In this document: positions 1 through 6,733 of the stretch, one piece after another
Layout of the letters: each line of letters starts with the position of its first letter
How positions within the stretch are numbered: position 1 is the stretch's first letter
NCBI GenBank assembly: GCA_934725855.1
Contig: CAKVCL010000025.1
Span: forward strand, 1-48,854
DNA length: 48,854 nucleotides
Source: an uncultured Cellulosilyticum sp.
Lineage (GTDB): Bacteria; Bacillota; Clostridia; Lachnospirales; Cellulosilyticaceae
Direction: 5' to 3'
Notes under the pieces: model-generated
What the model was told of the DNA's origin: nothing
Seen by the model: the letters and a program-made list of their open reading frames with translations, nothing else
Database searches by the model: none
Made by a program: the position numbers and the translations under genes

Positions 1-29
1 TAAAAAGAACCTAGGCTTCAGGGGGAGAA
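1..29. repeat. attL core: 29-bp direct repeat
   Basis: The first 29 bases, beginning TAAAAAGAACCTAGG, are repeated identically at 48826-48854. This is the signature of site-specific integration by the tyrosine recombinase encoded next to it. Flanking host sequence is absent, so the gene or RNA used as the integration site cannot be identified. Confidence 0.93.
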
Positions 30-45
30 TATTATTAGAGGGGTA

Positions 46-80
46 TTAAACGTATTTTCAAGGCTTTACGATACGTTTAA
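46..80. repeat. 10-bp inverted repeat in the left attachment arm
   Basis: TTAAACGTAT (46-55) and ATACGTTTAA (71-80) are exact reverse complements separated by 15 bases. They lie between the attL core and the integrase arm repeats, where excisionase or bending proteins often bind. The assignment to such a protein is inference. Confidence 0.5.
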
Positions 81-109
81 GCGTAAAAAAATATAAAAAA
101 TTTAATTGG

Positions 110-129
110 TAGTACACAAGTAGTACACA
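110..129. promoter_or_regulatory. Integrase arm-type binding sites, left arm
   Basis: TAGTACACA occurs twice (110-118 and 121-129) with an 11-bp period, one helical turn. The same arrangement, TAGTTCACA twice with an 11-bp period, lies just inside attR (48764-48783), in the same orientation. Matching paired direct repeats in both arms are what the N-terminal arm-binding domain of Tn916/lambda-type integrases recognises. Confidence 0.7.
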
Positions 130-131
130 AT

Positions 132-1184
132 TTAATAAACTAAAGATTCCAGTGCTGCTCGTAAATCTTCCATGGATTTGTGGGTGTAAATGTCTGTAAC
201 ATCTTTAGTTGAATGCCCCATAATTATCTTTAAAGTTACTTTATTAATATCATAACTATCCATTTTAGAACAAAATGTATGTCTTAAGTCATGACAACCT
301 GAGCCAGTAAGATTTAATTGTGCCATAATGGGGTTATAAAAGCTTGATCTATAGCTGTCGGCAGTCATACCTGTACCTTTTAGCGTTGAGAAAAGAAATT
401 CATTATTTTGGTCATATCTGTTTTTCACAATATCTACAATTTTGCTATGGATAGGTATAGTACGTTTGCCGGCAGTTGTTTTTTTACCCCCACTTAATGT
501 TAGATTTTCTAAGTCGACATTTTCAGTTCTCAATTCTAGCATTTCGCTAACTCTAAATCCCGTGTACAACATAAAGAGGATGCTGTCAAGCCACTTTATG
601 TCATTTAGTTTATTCCACATTAATTCTATTTCATCGTGGGTATATATTCTGCGTTCTATTTTGCTGGTTGTGTCACCAGTATCTATATATTGAGCATAAT
701 TTTTTGATACGATATCGAATTTTACTCCATAATCATATAAATTACCTAGAAGCTTTTTTATCTGAAGCTTTACGGTTGGTTTATTCGTTGCTTCATTTAT
801 CACATCTTGTAAAATCAGTGTGTTTAGTTTAGAGAATACCGAATTGTGTATACTTGATAGTTTGTTATATGCCAATTTATGAGATTTCTTAGTCGAATCT
901 GATAGAGCGATATAGTCAGTTGTTTCACACCATCTATTGTATATTTCTGATAGCTTAAGTTTTTTTGCTTTTAAATCATATGGATTTTCGTTATACTTTG
1001 CAAGAGCTGCAATAGCTTCTGGTTGAGTTGCAAAGAAACCTAAATATTCTCTTATTTGTTTTAGTTTTCCCGTATTGATATCTTTTTCGAATCCCGTAGT
1101 AATTTTTACAGCCCAAGGCTTTCTTCTGTTTTTTCCAAGGTTACATACGCATCCATAACCATTAGGAAGTTTTAATGATTTCAT
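132..1184 (-). CDS. int: Tyrosine recombinase (phage integrase)
   Basis: This 350-residue protein is a tyrosine site-specific recombinase that should integrate and excise the phage at the 29-bp core. The N-terminal ~60 residues look like an arm-binding domain (basic, W-A-V-K-I-T-T-G-F strand). A SAM-like core-binding domain follows, and then the catalytic domain with the Arg box in YTGFRVSEML, the HDLRHTF box and GHSTKDVTDIYTH carrying the nucleophilic Tyr. All catalytic residues are visible and the length is normal. The start has an AGGTGGG Shine-Dalgarno on the minus strand. The gene sits 100 bp from the core with its 3' end toward attL, the usual position for an integrase. A likely excisionase candidate is the small HTH gene at 3548. 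Confidence 0.97.
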   Translation of the reverse strand: MKSLKLPNGYGCVCNLGKNRRKPWAVKITTGFEKDINTGKLKQIREYLGFFATQPEAIAALAKYNENPYDLKAKKLKLSEIYNRWCETTDYIALSDSTKKSHKLAYNKLSSIHNSVFSKLNTLILQDVINEATNKPTVKLQIKKLLGNLYDYGVKFDIVSKNYAQYIDTGDTTSKIERRIYTHDEIELMWNKLNDIKWLDSILFMLYTGFRVSEMLELRTENVDLENLTLSGGKKTTAGKRTIPIHSKIVDIVKNRYDQNNEFLFSTLKGTGMTADSYRSSFYNPIMAQLNLTGSGCHDLRHTFCSKMDSYDINKVTLKIIMGHSTKDVTDIYTHKSMEDLRAALESLVY

Positions 1185-1319
1185 TGTAGTAATCCCACCT
1201 TTTTAATTTTTGTTACTAACATATACAAAATACGTGTAAATATACATGAATCATGTGATGAAAAATTTTTTTATGCATGAAACTCATACATTTAATAAGA
1301 TAATGTATATTTAGACGAT

Positions 1320-1348
1320 TTGACTAAAAAGTTTAAAAGAAATATAAT
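1320..1348 (+). promoter_or_regulatory. Near-consensus promoter for the 31-codon mini-gene
   Basis: TTGACT (1320-1325), a 17-bp spacer and TATAAT (1343-1348) form a sigma-A promoter on the plus strand, pointing toward the repressor gene's 3' end. The only open frame between it and the terminator at 1505-1536 is the 31-codon gene at 1419. A near-palindrome of 18 bp (1368-1385, centred on GAAAATTTTC) lies just downstream of the expected start site and looks operator-like. Confidence 0.75.
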
Positions 1349-1418
1349 ATAAGCAGACAGAACACACGTTCGAAAATTTTCAAACATAGATTTATTTTCT
1401 GGTACGGGAGGGGTTTAC

Positions 1419-1514
1419 GTGAAGGCTGAATTAATCAAGTTAATTCAAAGTATCGATGACGAACGACTATTTAAGATGATGCTAACATTCATAAAGGAAT
1501 ACATAAAGGGTTAA
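1419..1514 (+). CDS. 31-residue micropeptide convergent with the repressor
   Basis: This GTG-started frame has a good Shine-Dalgarno (GGGAGGGG, 5 bases upstream), its own promoter at 1320-1348 and a terminator that overlaps its stop. The peptide is amphipathic and carries DD-x2-L, then a hydrophobic stretch, then FIKEYIKG at the C-terminus. The repressor encoded convergently (1527-1883) ends with a very similar pattern: DD-x-L, a hydrophobic stretch and FIKKIKG. What is seen is the complete expression unit and the resemblance. That the peptide interferes with or pairs with the repressor tail is inference. It could instead be a duplicated remnant of a repressor 3' end. Confidence 0.6.
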   Translation: MKAELIKLIQSIDDERLFKMMLTFIKEYIKG

Positions 1515-1536
1515 TCTCAATTAAGATTAACCCTTT
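1505..1536. terminator. Shared hairpin terminator of mini-gene and repressor
   Basis: AAAGGGTTAATCT (1505-1517) and its exact reverse complement (1524-1536) form a 13-bp stem with a 6-base loop, followed on the plus strand by ATTTTTTTT. Both convergent genes end inside it, each arm encoding the final Lys-Gly-stop of one protein. The T-run is strong for plus-strand transcription and weak for the minus strand. Confidence 0.85.
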
Positions 1537-1883
1537 ATTTTTTTTATAAATTCCGCTAAAAACACCAATTGGTCATCAGATAATTTAGGCAAAAGTAAAA
1601 GGGCATCTTTTAATTTTTGATTTTCTACTTTAGTAGCCATTGCCATAATTCTCATTAATTGATCATCTTCTGATATCTCGCAAAACATTTCCCCTTCACC
1701 AGTGCGAAGCCATGTCTCATTCACATTGAAAGTAGAACATATAAGTCTAATCATAGTATCTGTTACGCTGTATATTCCTAGCTCCATTTTACTTATCGCA
1801 GTCTTTGTAACCCCCAATTCATTTCCGAATTTTTCTTGTGTCATTCCTAGCGATTTCCTGATTTCTTTTATTCTATCATTCAA
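1527..1883 (-). CDS. XRE-family cI-type repressor
   Basis: The 118-residue protein begins with a classic helix-turn-helix of the XRE/cI family (residues ~4-58; recognition core LGVTKTAISKMELG), followed by a short C-terminal helical tail ending FIKKIKG. It lacks the peptidase domain of LexA-type repressors, so RecA-driven self-cleavage is not expected. Induction probably relies on antirepressors, of which the phage has several. Its promoter (1907-1935) faces the early promoter and shares inverted operators with it. The ribosome binding site is AAGGGGG. It is the likely lysogeny repressor. The assignment rests on its position, divergent orientation and HTH. Confidence 0.92.
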   Translation of the reverse strand: MNDRIKEIRKSLGMTQEKFGNELGVTKTAISKMELGIYSVTDTMIRLICSTFNVNETWLRTGEGEMFCEISEDDQLMRIMAMATKVENQKLKDALLLLPKLSDDQLVFLAEFIKKIKG

Positions 1884-1906
1884 AGTAGCACCCCCTTTCT
1901 TGTTAC

Positions 1907-1935
1907 AGTATATAAAAAAAAGTAGCGTAAGTCAA
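1907..1935 (-). promoter_or_regulatory. Repressor promoter with operator half
   Basis: On the minus strand TTGACT (1930-1935), a 17-bp spacer and TATACT (1907-1912) form a near-consensus promoter reading into the repressor. The spacer contains TTACGCTACT (minus strand of 1921-1930), an element found inverted in the early promoter, so the repressor probably regulates its own synthesis. Confidence 0.85.
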
Positions 1936-1945
1936 CAAAAAGGTA

Positions 1946-1974
1946 TTGACAAAAAATATTTACGCTACTATACT
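1946..1974 (+). promoter_or_regulatory. Early lytic promoter with operator half
   Basis: TTGACA (1946-1951), a 17-bp spacer and TATACT (1969-1974) form a near-perfect sigma-A promoter reading into the early genes. TTACGCTACT (1960-1969) overlaps the spacer and the -10 box, so bound repressor would block polymerase. Its exact inverted copy is at 1921-1930. ACAGTATA (1905-1912) and TATACTGT (1969-1976) form an outer inverted pair. Confidence 0.9.
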
Positions 1975-2081
1975 GTGAACATAAGCAACAAAGAAGCGAT
2001 AGCATAATAAACTTTAATACAATTCATAGCGCATAAATGACGGGTGCGCCCATGAATAAACAATAAAAAGGGGGAAAACAA

Positions 2082-2261
2082 ATGCAAGAATTAATGAATT
2101 ATAAAGCAGTATACGCAGATGAAGAATTTGAAGTTTTTAGCGCTAGAAATGATGAACAAGCATTTAAAGAAGCCTATAGCTACGAAAAGGAACATGGCAA
2201 TTTATTTGACTTGTTTGAGGTTGACTTAGATAGCTATGACGAAATTAGGACAATCTTTTAG
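2082..2261 (+). CDS. Small acidic early protein (59 aa)
   Basis: This is the first gene of the rightward early transcript, about 100 bp after the promoter, with a strong AAGGGGG Shine-Dalgarno. The 59-residue product is very acidic and rich in Glu, Asp and Tyr, with no HTH, membrane or metal motif, so it is not a Cro. Its position is like that of early small acidic proteins that modify host or repressor proteins, including DNA mimics. No family is recognised and a function cannot be assigned from sequence. Confidence 0.75.
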   Translation: MQELMNYKAVYADEEFEVFSARNDEQAFKEAYSYEKEHGNLFDLFEVDLDSYDEIRTIF

Positions 2262-2275
2262 AAAGGAGTAAACGA

Positions 2276-3373
2276 ATGAGAAAAGTGATAACAAAATATC
2301 CAGTTAGCGAAGTTGCTAAACAAATTGGCTTAAGTGTATCAACAGTACGTTCTCTAATTGAAAAAGGCGAACTGGACAAAACACAAGACAACCCAGTTAT
2401 GGTTAGCAGAGTATCTGTGATTAGGTATCAAGCAAGGACAAATAAGTTTGAAGAAATTGAGGGAAAGGTAAAGGTTATACATACTCATTTAGGGCAAGTT
2501 AGAAAGATTTTAAAATATGATGCTTATATGGCATCTGATATAAGTTCGTTGCTTGGATTAGCTAGTAATATGTGCAAGGCAATGAAAGCTGATGAACTTA
2601 TAAAGTATGAAGAATGTAAAGAGTATGGACTTACGCCTAATATTAAAGGCTATGCACTTATAACATTATCTACATTAAAAAGCTACTTGAAAACGTCAAG
2701 AGCAGATGTTGATAAAAGTAGATTGTTAGCTGAATTAATGACTGAAAATATTAAGATTGAACCTCTAAATGTAGAGGATGAAATTAATCAAGATGATAAA
2801 CATGATGCTAACTTTACGAATGAAGAACAACAGGAATCAACTAAACAGGAGCTTGCAGTATTAGACCAAAGAGAAGTTTTAGGAAAACAATTTAAGATTT
2901 ATGGTACAGCAGAAGAACCCTTATTCTTGGCAAAAGATGTAGCTGAAATGATAGGACATAGTAACCCAAGTAAAATGATTAAAGATGCCGAGCTTGATGA
3001 AAACGAGAAAGAAACACATCAATTAAGCACTCTAACTAATAGTTATAGTGCCCTATTTATTACCGAAGAGGGGCTGTATGAAGTACTATTCCAATCACGT
3101 AAGCCAATTGCAAAACAGTTTAAGTCACAGGTGAAGCAAATTCTTAAAACCATTCGTAAAACTGGCGGATATGTAGCACTTAAACAAGAAGAACGTTTTA
3201 TAAACAATTACTTTCCTAATCTTCCACAGGCCACTAAGGAATTACTCATTTCGGACTTAGAAGCTAAAAATAGTGAACTTATAGCAGTTAGAGATAATCA
3301 CTACAAGGAATACATGAAAATTGACGAAGAAATCGAAGCAAATGAGGAGTTTATTAAAAAACTAAAAGAATAG
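2276..3373 (+). CDS. HTH plus BRO-N antirepressor-like regulator
   Basis: The 365-residue protein begins with a MerR/excisionase-like helix-turn-helix (residues ~8-30, VSEVAKQIGLSVSTVRSLI) and a second helical segment to ~150. A BRO-N domain follows at ~200-300 (EPLFLAKDVAEMIGHSNPSKMI ... TEEGLYEVLFQSRKPIAKQFK). The C-terminal ~50 residues form a Glu/Lys-rich coiled coil. BRO-N proteins act as phage antirepressors or DNA-binding regulators. It lies right after the early promoter with a GAAAGGAG site. The double HTH front end is longer than in simple BRO proteins and suggests a direct transcriptional role, perhaps the Cro-like switch function otherwise missing here. Confidence 0.85.
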   Translation: MRKVITKYPVSEVAKQIGLSVSTVRSLIEKGELDKTQDNPVMVSRVSVIRYQARTNKFEEIEGKVKVIHTHLGQVRKILKYDAYMASDISSLLGLASNMCKAMKADELIKYEECKEYGLTPNIKGYALITLSTLKSYLKTSRADVDKSRLLAELMTENIKIEPLNVEDEINQDDKHDANFTNEEQQESTKQELAVLDQREVLGKQFKIYGTAEEPLFLAKDVAEMIGHSNPSKMIKDAELDENEKETHQLSTLTNSYSALFITEEGLYEVLFQSRKPIAKQFKSQVKQILKTIRKTGGYVALKQEERFINNYFPNLPQATKELLISDLEAKNSELIAVRDNHYKEYMKIDEEIEANEEFIKKLKE

Positions 3374-3387
3374 AAAGGATGATAAAT

Positions 3388-3543
3388 ATGGTATTTGATA
3401 GACAACAAGCAATAGAAGAAATTGTAAAAGACTCATTTACTCTTACAGAAAATCAAGCAATCCATATTGCTGGAGTTATTTTTGGCATGAAGATGGCTAA
3501 TAGCCTTCAATCTGAAAGTAATAAACCTAAGAAACGAGGCTAA
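3388..3543 (+). CDS. Small hypothetical early protein (51 aa)
   Basis: ATG at 3388 is preceded by GAAAGGATGATAA, and the frame ends 4 bases before the next start. The product is helical with a hydrophobic middle (IHIAGVIFGMKMANSL) and a basic tail (NKPKKRG). No family is recognised. The tight packing between two regulatory genes and the good start signal support it as a real gene. Confidence 0.7.
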   Translation: MVFDRQQAIEEIVKDSFTLTENQAIHIAGVIFGMKMANSLQSESNKPKKRG

Positions 3544-3547
3544 TCAT

Positions 3548-3754
3548 ATGGCAGAACGAATAAGCGTTGCTAAAGCGGCACAGATTATGCACCTAGATGC
3601 TCACTTCATAAGATTGTGTCTACAAGATGGCACATTCCCTTTTGGAGTGGCTAAGAAGAAACCTGGCAATAAGAAATGGAGTTATTACATAAGCCCTAAG
3701 TTATTTTATGAATATATAGGGAAGGAGCATGAACATGAAAGAGAAAATGAATAA
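3548..3754 (+). CDS. Excisionase-like HTH protein (68 aa)
   Basis: A small winged-HTH protein: ISVAKAAQIMHLDAHFIRLCLQDGTFPFGVA fits the MerR/excisionase fold seen in many Firmicute phage and ICE genes of this size, followed by a basic wing (KKKPGNKKWSYY) and a short tail. Family members are annotated as Xis or DNA-binding regulators. It may control integrase direction or early transcription, and the sequence does not decide which. The gene overlaps the next start by 20 bases, indicating an operon. Confidence 0.75.
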   Translation: MAERISVAKAAQIMHLDAHFIRLCLQDGTFPFGVAKKKPGNKKWSYYISPKLFYEYIGKEHEHERENE

Positions 3755-4523
3755 AGCGTTATCTCAAGGAGACAACACGCCAGTAGTTTTAAAAAGCAGC
3801 AATGAAACAGTGCAAATTTTTGAGAATGATTTATTTGGGAAAGTAAGATTTGTAGAAAAGAATGGCAAACAATTTGCAGTAGCCTCTGATGTGGCAAAAG
3901 CACTTGGATATAAGAATTCTAGAAAAGCTATAAACGACCATTGTAGAAGGGTTGAGAAGGGATGGTGTAACGATTCGGTACATCGTCGAATAGAAGTAAA
4001 TATAATTCCAGAAGGCGACATTTACCGATTGGTTGCACGTTCAGAACTTCCACAAGCTGAAAAATTTGAGTCATGGATATTTGATGAAGTTCTTCCAACT
4101 ATCAGAAAACATGGTGTGTATATAACGGATGAAGCATATCAAGAATATCTAACTAATAAACCCCAGTTTGAATTAAGGCTCCAACAAGCTCACGAAGAGA
4201 TACAAGCACTTAGGATAGAAAACGAAGAACTTAATCAAGCGAACGAGCTACTAACGAATCAGTACAATGACGTGCGTTTAATGTACCAGAATTGTACCAA
4301 TGAAGTAGCTGAGTATGTAAATGAGCAACTTATGTATTCAGAAAAAGGAAAAGTAATGTGCGCAAAGCTTTACACAAATTATCAAGCTTGGTGTGGTAGA
4401 CAGCATCATTATATGCCATATCCAGTAAGCCAATTTGAAGAATTGATTTATTATTGCTTGGTGCAAGGACATCCCATTGTTAAACAAGGCAATTATTACT
4501 TAGGAATTGAGGTAAGGAAATGA
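3735..4523 (+). CDS. BRO-family antirepressor
   Basis: The N-terminal half is a BRO-N domain (residues ~25-125: FGKVRFVEKNGKQFAVASDVAKALGYKN ... IPEGDIYRLVARSELPQAEKFESWIFDEVLPTIRKHG). A coiled coil follows (~140-190), then a C-terminal domain with Cys, Tyr and His residues. Phage BRO proteins of this build inactivate or titrate repressors. ATG at 3735 is preferred over 3729 because GAAGGAG then has a 7-base spacing. It overlaps the upstream HTH gene and is coupled by ATGA to the downstream gene. It is the second of five antirepressor-like genes here. Confidence 0.87.
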   Translation: MKEKMNKALSQGDNTPVVLKSSNETVQIFENDLFGKVRFVEKNGKQFAVASDVAKALGYKNSRKAINDHCRRVEKGWCNDSVHRRIEVNIIPEGDIYRLVARSELPQAEKFESWIFDEVLPTIRKHGVYITDEAYQEYLTNKPQFELRLQQAHEEIQALRIENEELNQANELLTNQYNDVRLMYQNCTNEVAEYVNEQLMYSEKGKVMCAKLYTNYQAWCGRQHHYMPYPVSQFEELIYYCLVQGHPIVKQGNYYLGIEVRK

Positions 4524-4867
4524 CAGAAGAAATAAGAAAGTATATAGAACAAAAAGAACAAGAAACAGGCATCATTATGATAGATGTTAACTTTAAGAGA
4601 AAAGAGGATGTGGACAAGCATTTTAAAATTGCAGAGCAAATGTTCGCAGAAGACTTTAGTGAATGCAAACGTATTGAACAGTTTTCTACACTAGAGCTTA
4701 TTGAAGAATTAAAAACAAGAAAAGGCGTCGAATATGGGGCTACCGGACTATATAAACCTTATGAGGTTAGAAGAAAGTTTGTAAATGGTTCGCTAAGAGA
4801 CCCAATACAAGCGGACCAAATCATTATTATTAGAAGTTTTGAAGATATTACGGAGGAAAATATATGA
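4520..4867 (+). CDS. Hypothetical protein, BC1881-like C-terminal motif
   Basis: The 115-residue protein shares with the next gene the segment LIEELKTRKGVE (next gene: LIEELRTRKGIE), a motif like that of small phage BC1881-type proteins, then a strand ending in QADQIIIIRSFED. The N-terminal 60 residues are charged helices unlike the next protein. It overlaps both neighbours by 4 bases (ATGA), so it is translated within one operon. The function of this family is unknown to me. Confidence 0.72.
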   Translation: MTEEIRKYIEQKEQETGIIMIDVNFKRKEDVDKHFKIAEQMFAEDFSECKRIEQFSTLELIEELKTRKGVEYGATGLYKPYEVRRKFVNGSLRDPIQADQIIIIRSFEDITEENI

Positions 4868-5175
4868 AAAACAAACTAACAAATCAAGGAATGAATGAAA
4901 TTGAAAAAATCTGTTTTAAGCATGGTATCGAAAGAGAAGTTGCAGAACAAATCGTAGAGATTGCTCAAGCTTCAGTACAACCAGTTTTTGAAAGAGTTGA
5001 GGATATAACAAAAGTCCCATCAATTAGACTCATTGAAGAATTGAGAACTAGAAAAGGCATTGAAGTATCTTCCTCAGGTTGGGGCAAAAAATGGGACTTA
5101 ACTGAGAAATACACAAATAACAGGGATGTTAAATCAGATGTATTGCTCATAGTTAGAGATTTGACAGAACTTTAA
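4864..5175 (+). CDS. Hypothetical protein, paralogue of preceding gene
   Basis: This 103-residue protein has an N-terminal helical region and the same C-terminal module as the preceding gene (SIRLIEELRTRKGIE, then KSDVLLIVRDLTEL). The pair looks like a tandem duplication with diverged N-termini. The start has GGAGG and overlaps the previous stop. Its stop codon overlaps the stop of the convergent minus-strand gene, so the two transcripts meet tail to tail. Confidence 0.72.
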   Translation: MKNKLTNQGMNEIEKICFKHGIEREVAEQIVEIAQASVQPVFERVEDITKVPSIRLIEELRTRKGIEVSSSGWGKKWDLTEKYTNNRDVKSDVLLIVRDLTEL

Positions 5176-5381
5176 TTTTCAAGTGGCTTAGATGTTTTAG
5201 CATAAAATTCCCAACAAGCTTGAAAACAACTTGATTTCTGATAGTCAGATACTTGGTCGAAGTAAGCTGACAAAACATCATAATCGTTTGTTTCAGGTAG
5301 CTTTTCAGAGAATTCTCTTGCTAAATCACCAATTGGCAATTCAACATTAACAAACTTTGATAACCATTTTTTAAAAGTCAT
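5172..5381 (-). CDS. YozE SAM-like domain protein
   Basis: From the ATG at 5381 (9 bases from AAAGGTG) the 69-residue product begins MTFKKWLSKF, followed by PIGDLAREFSEKL and a helical C-terminus with FQACWEFYAK. This matches the small YozE/SAM-like helical family of Firmicutes, whose role is unknown. It is one of three minus-strand genes among plus-strand early and structural genes. It has its own promoter (5433-5461) and shares an identical leader with the minus-strand gene at 24148, which suggests expression in the lysogen as a 'moron'. Confidence 0.8.
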   Translation of the reverse strand: MTFKKWLSKFVNVELPIGDLAREFSEKLPETNDYDVLSAYFDQVSDYQKSSCFQACWEFYAKTSKPLEN

Positions 5382-5390
5382 AAGTAACAT

Positions 5391-5461
5391 CACCTTTCTT
5401 TAGTATTTCAGCTTGGCAGAGCTGATAGAAATATTGTAAAGGTGAGGCTTAGAAAATTCAA
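5391..5461 (-). promoter_or_regulatory. Promoter and hairpin leader of the YozE-like gene
   Basis: On the minus strand TTGAAT (5456-5461), 17 bp and TACAAT (5433-5438) form a good promoter. The leader contains a TCAGCT/AGCTGA hairpin (5408-5425) and then the ribosome binding site. Bases 5391-5413 are identical to 24385-24407 in front of the other minus-strand gene, including the hairpin's first arm; the second arm, AGCTGATA, is also conserved. Confidence 0.75.
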
Positions 5462-5490
5462 CAAACAAGTTTTTAAGGGGAGTTGAGAAA

Positions 5491-5607
5491 GTGAAGTTTA
5501 TTGGTAAAGCAGATCAGATACAGATTATATTAGTTGGCTTGCTTGCTATATATGGGAATGATGCAAAGATGGCTGACGTAGAAAGAAAGCACGGTGAAAA
5601 GAAATGA
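5491..5607 (+). CDS. Small hypothetical protein (38 aa)
   Basis: GTG at 5491 follows AAGGGGAGTTGAGAAA. The 38-residue product has a hydrophobic centre (IQIILVGLLAIYG) and a charged C-terminus, so it may associate with membrane or a partner. It overlaps the next small gene by 4 bases (ATGA), which supports translation of both. No family is recognised. Confidence 0.55.
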   Translation: MKFIGKADQIQIILVGLLAIYGNDAKMADVERKHGEKK

Positions 5608-5732
5608 CATTAGTACATATCGTAGCATTAGTAACTATTTTATTAGTATCTGGTGGAGTAGGACAACCTATTATTTGTAGAAGAGAAAGGAGAAAACGAA
5701 ATGACCTTATACATGGCAGTTACACCAGATGA
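5604..5732 (+). CDS. Small single-pass membrane protein (42 aa)
   Basis: The start overlaps the previous stop (ATGA). The product has one hydrophobic segment (residues ~5-20, HIVALVTILLVSGGVG) followed by a strongly basic stretch (CRRERRKR), typical of a tiny inner-membrane protein with a cytoplasmic tail. It overlaps the next gene by 32 bases, which is unusual and weakens the call slightly. Its role is unknown. Confidence 0.5.
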   Translation: MTLVHIVALVTILLVSGGVGQPIICRRERRKRNDLIHGSYTR

Positions 5733-5889
5733 ATTAGAATTGCCTATAGCAGTAGAAACATCTGTTACTTTTTTAGGTAAAAAACTTGGGATTAATCCAA
5801 GAAACATAACTCAAGGTATAAGTCAAAGTTATAAAGGTGTGAAAACAGGTTGTAAATTTTTAAAAGTTGAAGTTGAAGACAATAAGTAA
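5701..5889 (+). CDS. Small phage hypothetical protein (62 aa)
   Basis: The start has AAGGAGAAAACGAA upstream. The 62-residue protein (AVTPDELELPIAVETSVTFL then GKKLGINPRNITQGISQSYKG) resembles short phage proteins with a helical, possibly HTH-like core: LGINPRNITQGISQ could form a turn-helix. It is probably cytoplasmic and part of the early operon. No function can be assigned. Confidence 0.7.
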   Translation: MTLYMAVTPDELELPIAVETSVTFLGKKLGINPRNITQGISQSYKGVKTGCKFLKVEVEDNK

Positions 5890-5931
5890 TTTTGGCTACT
5901 TAAAACAAATATTTACAAGGAGGTATAGCCT

Positions 5932-6648
5932 ATGGCAAAGCAAGTATGGTTATTTGACCCGCGCACAGCAGAGAGAAAACTTACTGACTTAAACATGGTT
6001 GCAGGTATTACAGGTAGGACAGTTGGCTCAGTTAGAAGTTCTATTGGTTGCAAATTAAAGTATCTAAATTGTTACTTACTAGAATTGGACACGCCATTAA
6101 GTAAATTTAGGGAGTTACTTGCAAAAGAAGTCATTCCTGATGAAGTATGGAGAGATATTCCTAATAGCTTATGGCAAGTAAGTAGCTATGGAAGATATAG
6201 ATCTTACTTAAGATGTCAGCCAGATAGATGTGTTTATAGGGTGCCTTTTTATGGGAGAAAGAATTCTAGCTCAATAGTATCTATGAAAATTGATGGGAAG
6301 AAAGAATACTGCCCAACTCATGAATGGGTGTACAGGCTCTTTATAGGAGAAGTACCTAAAGGATATGTTATTTATCACTTAGATGGGAACAAAATGAATA
6401 GCAGAGTCGAAAATCTTGGAGTCATAAAGAGAAGTAAGTTAATGATTATTCAATGTGAACCAGTAAGAGCGTTTGAAGTACAACAGATAGATGAGCTAAC
6501 TGGTGAGGTATTAGCAGAGTATAGCACGATAGCTAAAGCAGCTAGAGCTAATTATACAGAAGCCAAAATTATACGTGAAGCAGCTAGAAAGGGAAGACCA
6601 GCAATAGGTTTTCTTTGGAAAGTAAGCAAAGAAAAAAGCATTATCTAA
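5932..6648 (+). CDS. HNH homing-endonuclease-like protein (NUMOD4-HNH-NUMOD1)
   Basis: The 238-residue protein has a NUMOD4-like segment (~78-100, DEVWRDIPNSLWQVSSYGRYRS), an HNH_3-like core (~130-165, HEWVYRLFIGEV ... YHLDGNKMNSRVENL) and a NUMOD1-like DNA-binding segment at the C-terminus (~185-232). The core keeps the H-x-DGN-x4-N-x2-NL signature of free-standing phage homing endonucleases. An extra N-terminal region (~1-60, IT-GRTVGSVRSSIG) also looks DNA-binding. It probably nicks DNA and spreads itself, and is likely a passenger in the early operon. It starts behind a strong AAGGAGG. Confidence 0.82.
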   Translation: MAKQVWLFDPRTAERKLTDLNMVAGITGRTVGSVRSSIGCKLKYLNCYLLELDTPLSKFRELLAKEVIPDEVWRDIPNSLWQVSSYGRYRSYLRCQPDRCVYRVPFYGRKNSSSIVSMKIDGKKEYCPTHEWVYRLFIGEVPKGYVIYHLDGNKMNSRVENLGVIKRSKLMIIQCEPVRAFEVQQIDELTGEVLAEYSTIAKAARANYTEAKIIREAARKGRPAIGFLWKVSKEKSII

Positions 6649-6733
6649 GACGGCAATCTTAAATAATGCACATTAAAAACAATTTATCAGTGCTAATTAT
6701 AGCACAAAAAATTAATAAATAGAAGGTGAGATT

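Noticed and set aside
1..29. att core as the 3' end of a tRNA or tmRNA gene
   Set aside because: Neither strand of the core shows a recognisable T-arm or CCA end, and there is no flank to test.
442..693. 83-codon plus-strand frame inside the integrase
   Set aside because: It is a shadow of the integrase catalytic domain with no start signal.
1702..2007. 101-codon plus-strand frame over the repressor start and promoters
   Set aside because: It crosses both promoters and operators, has no Shine-Dalgarno, and is antisense to the HTH.
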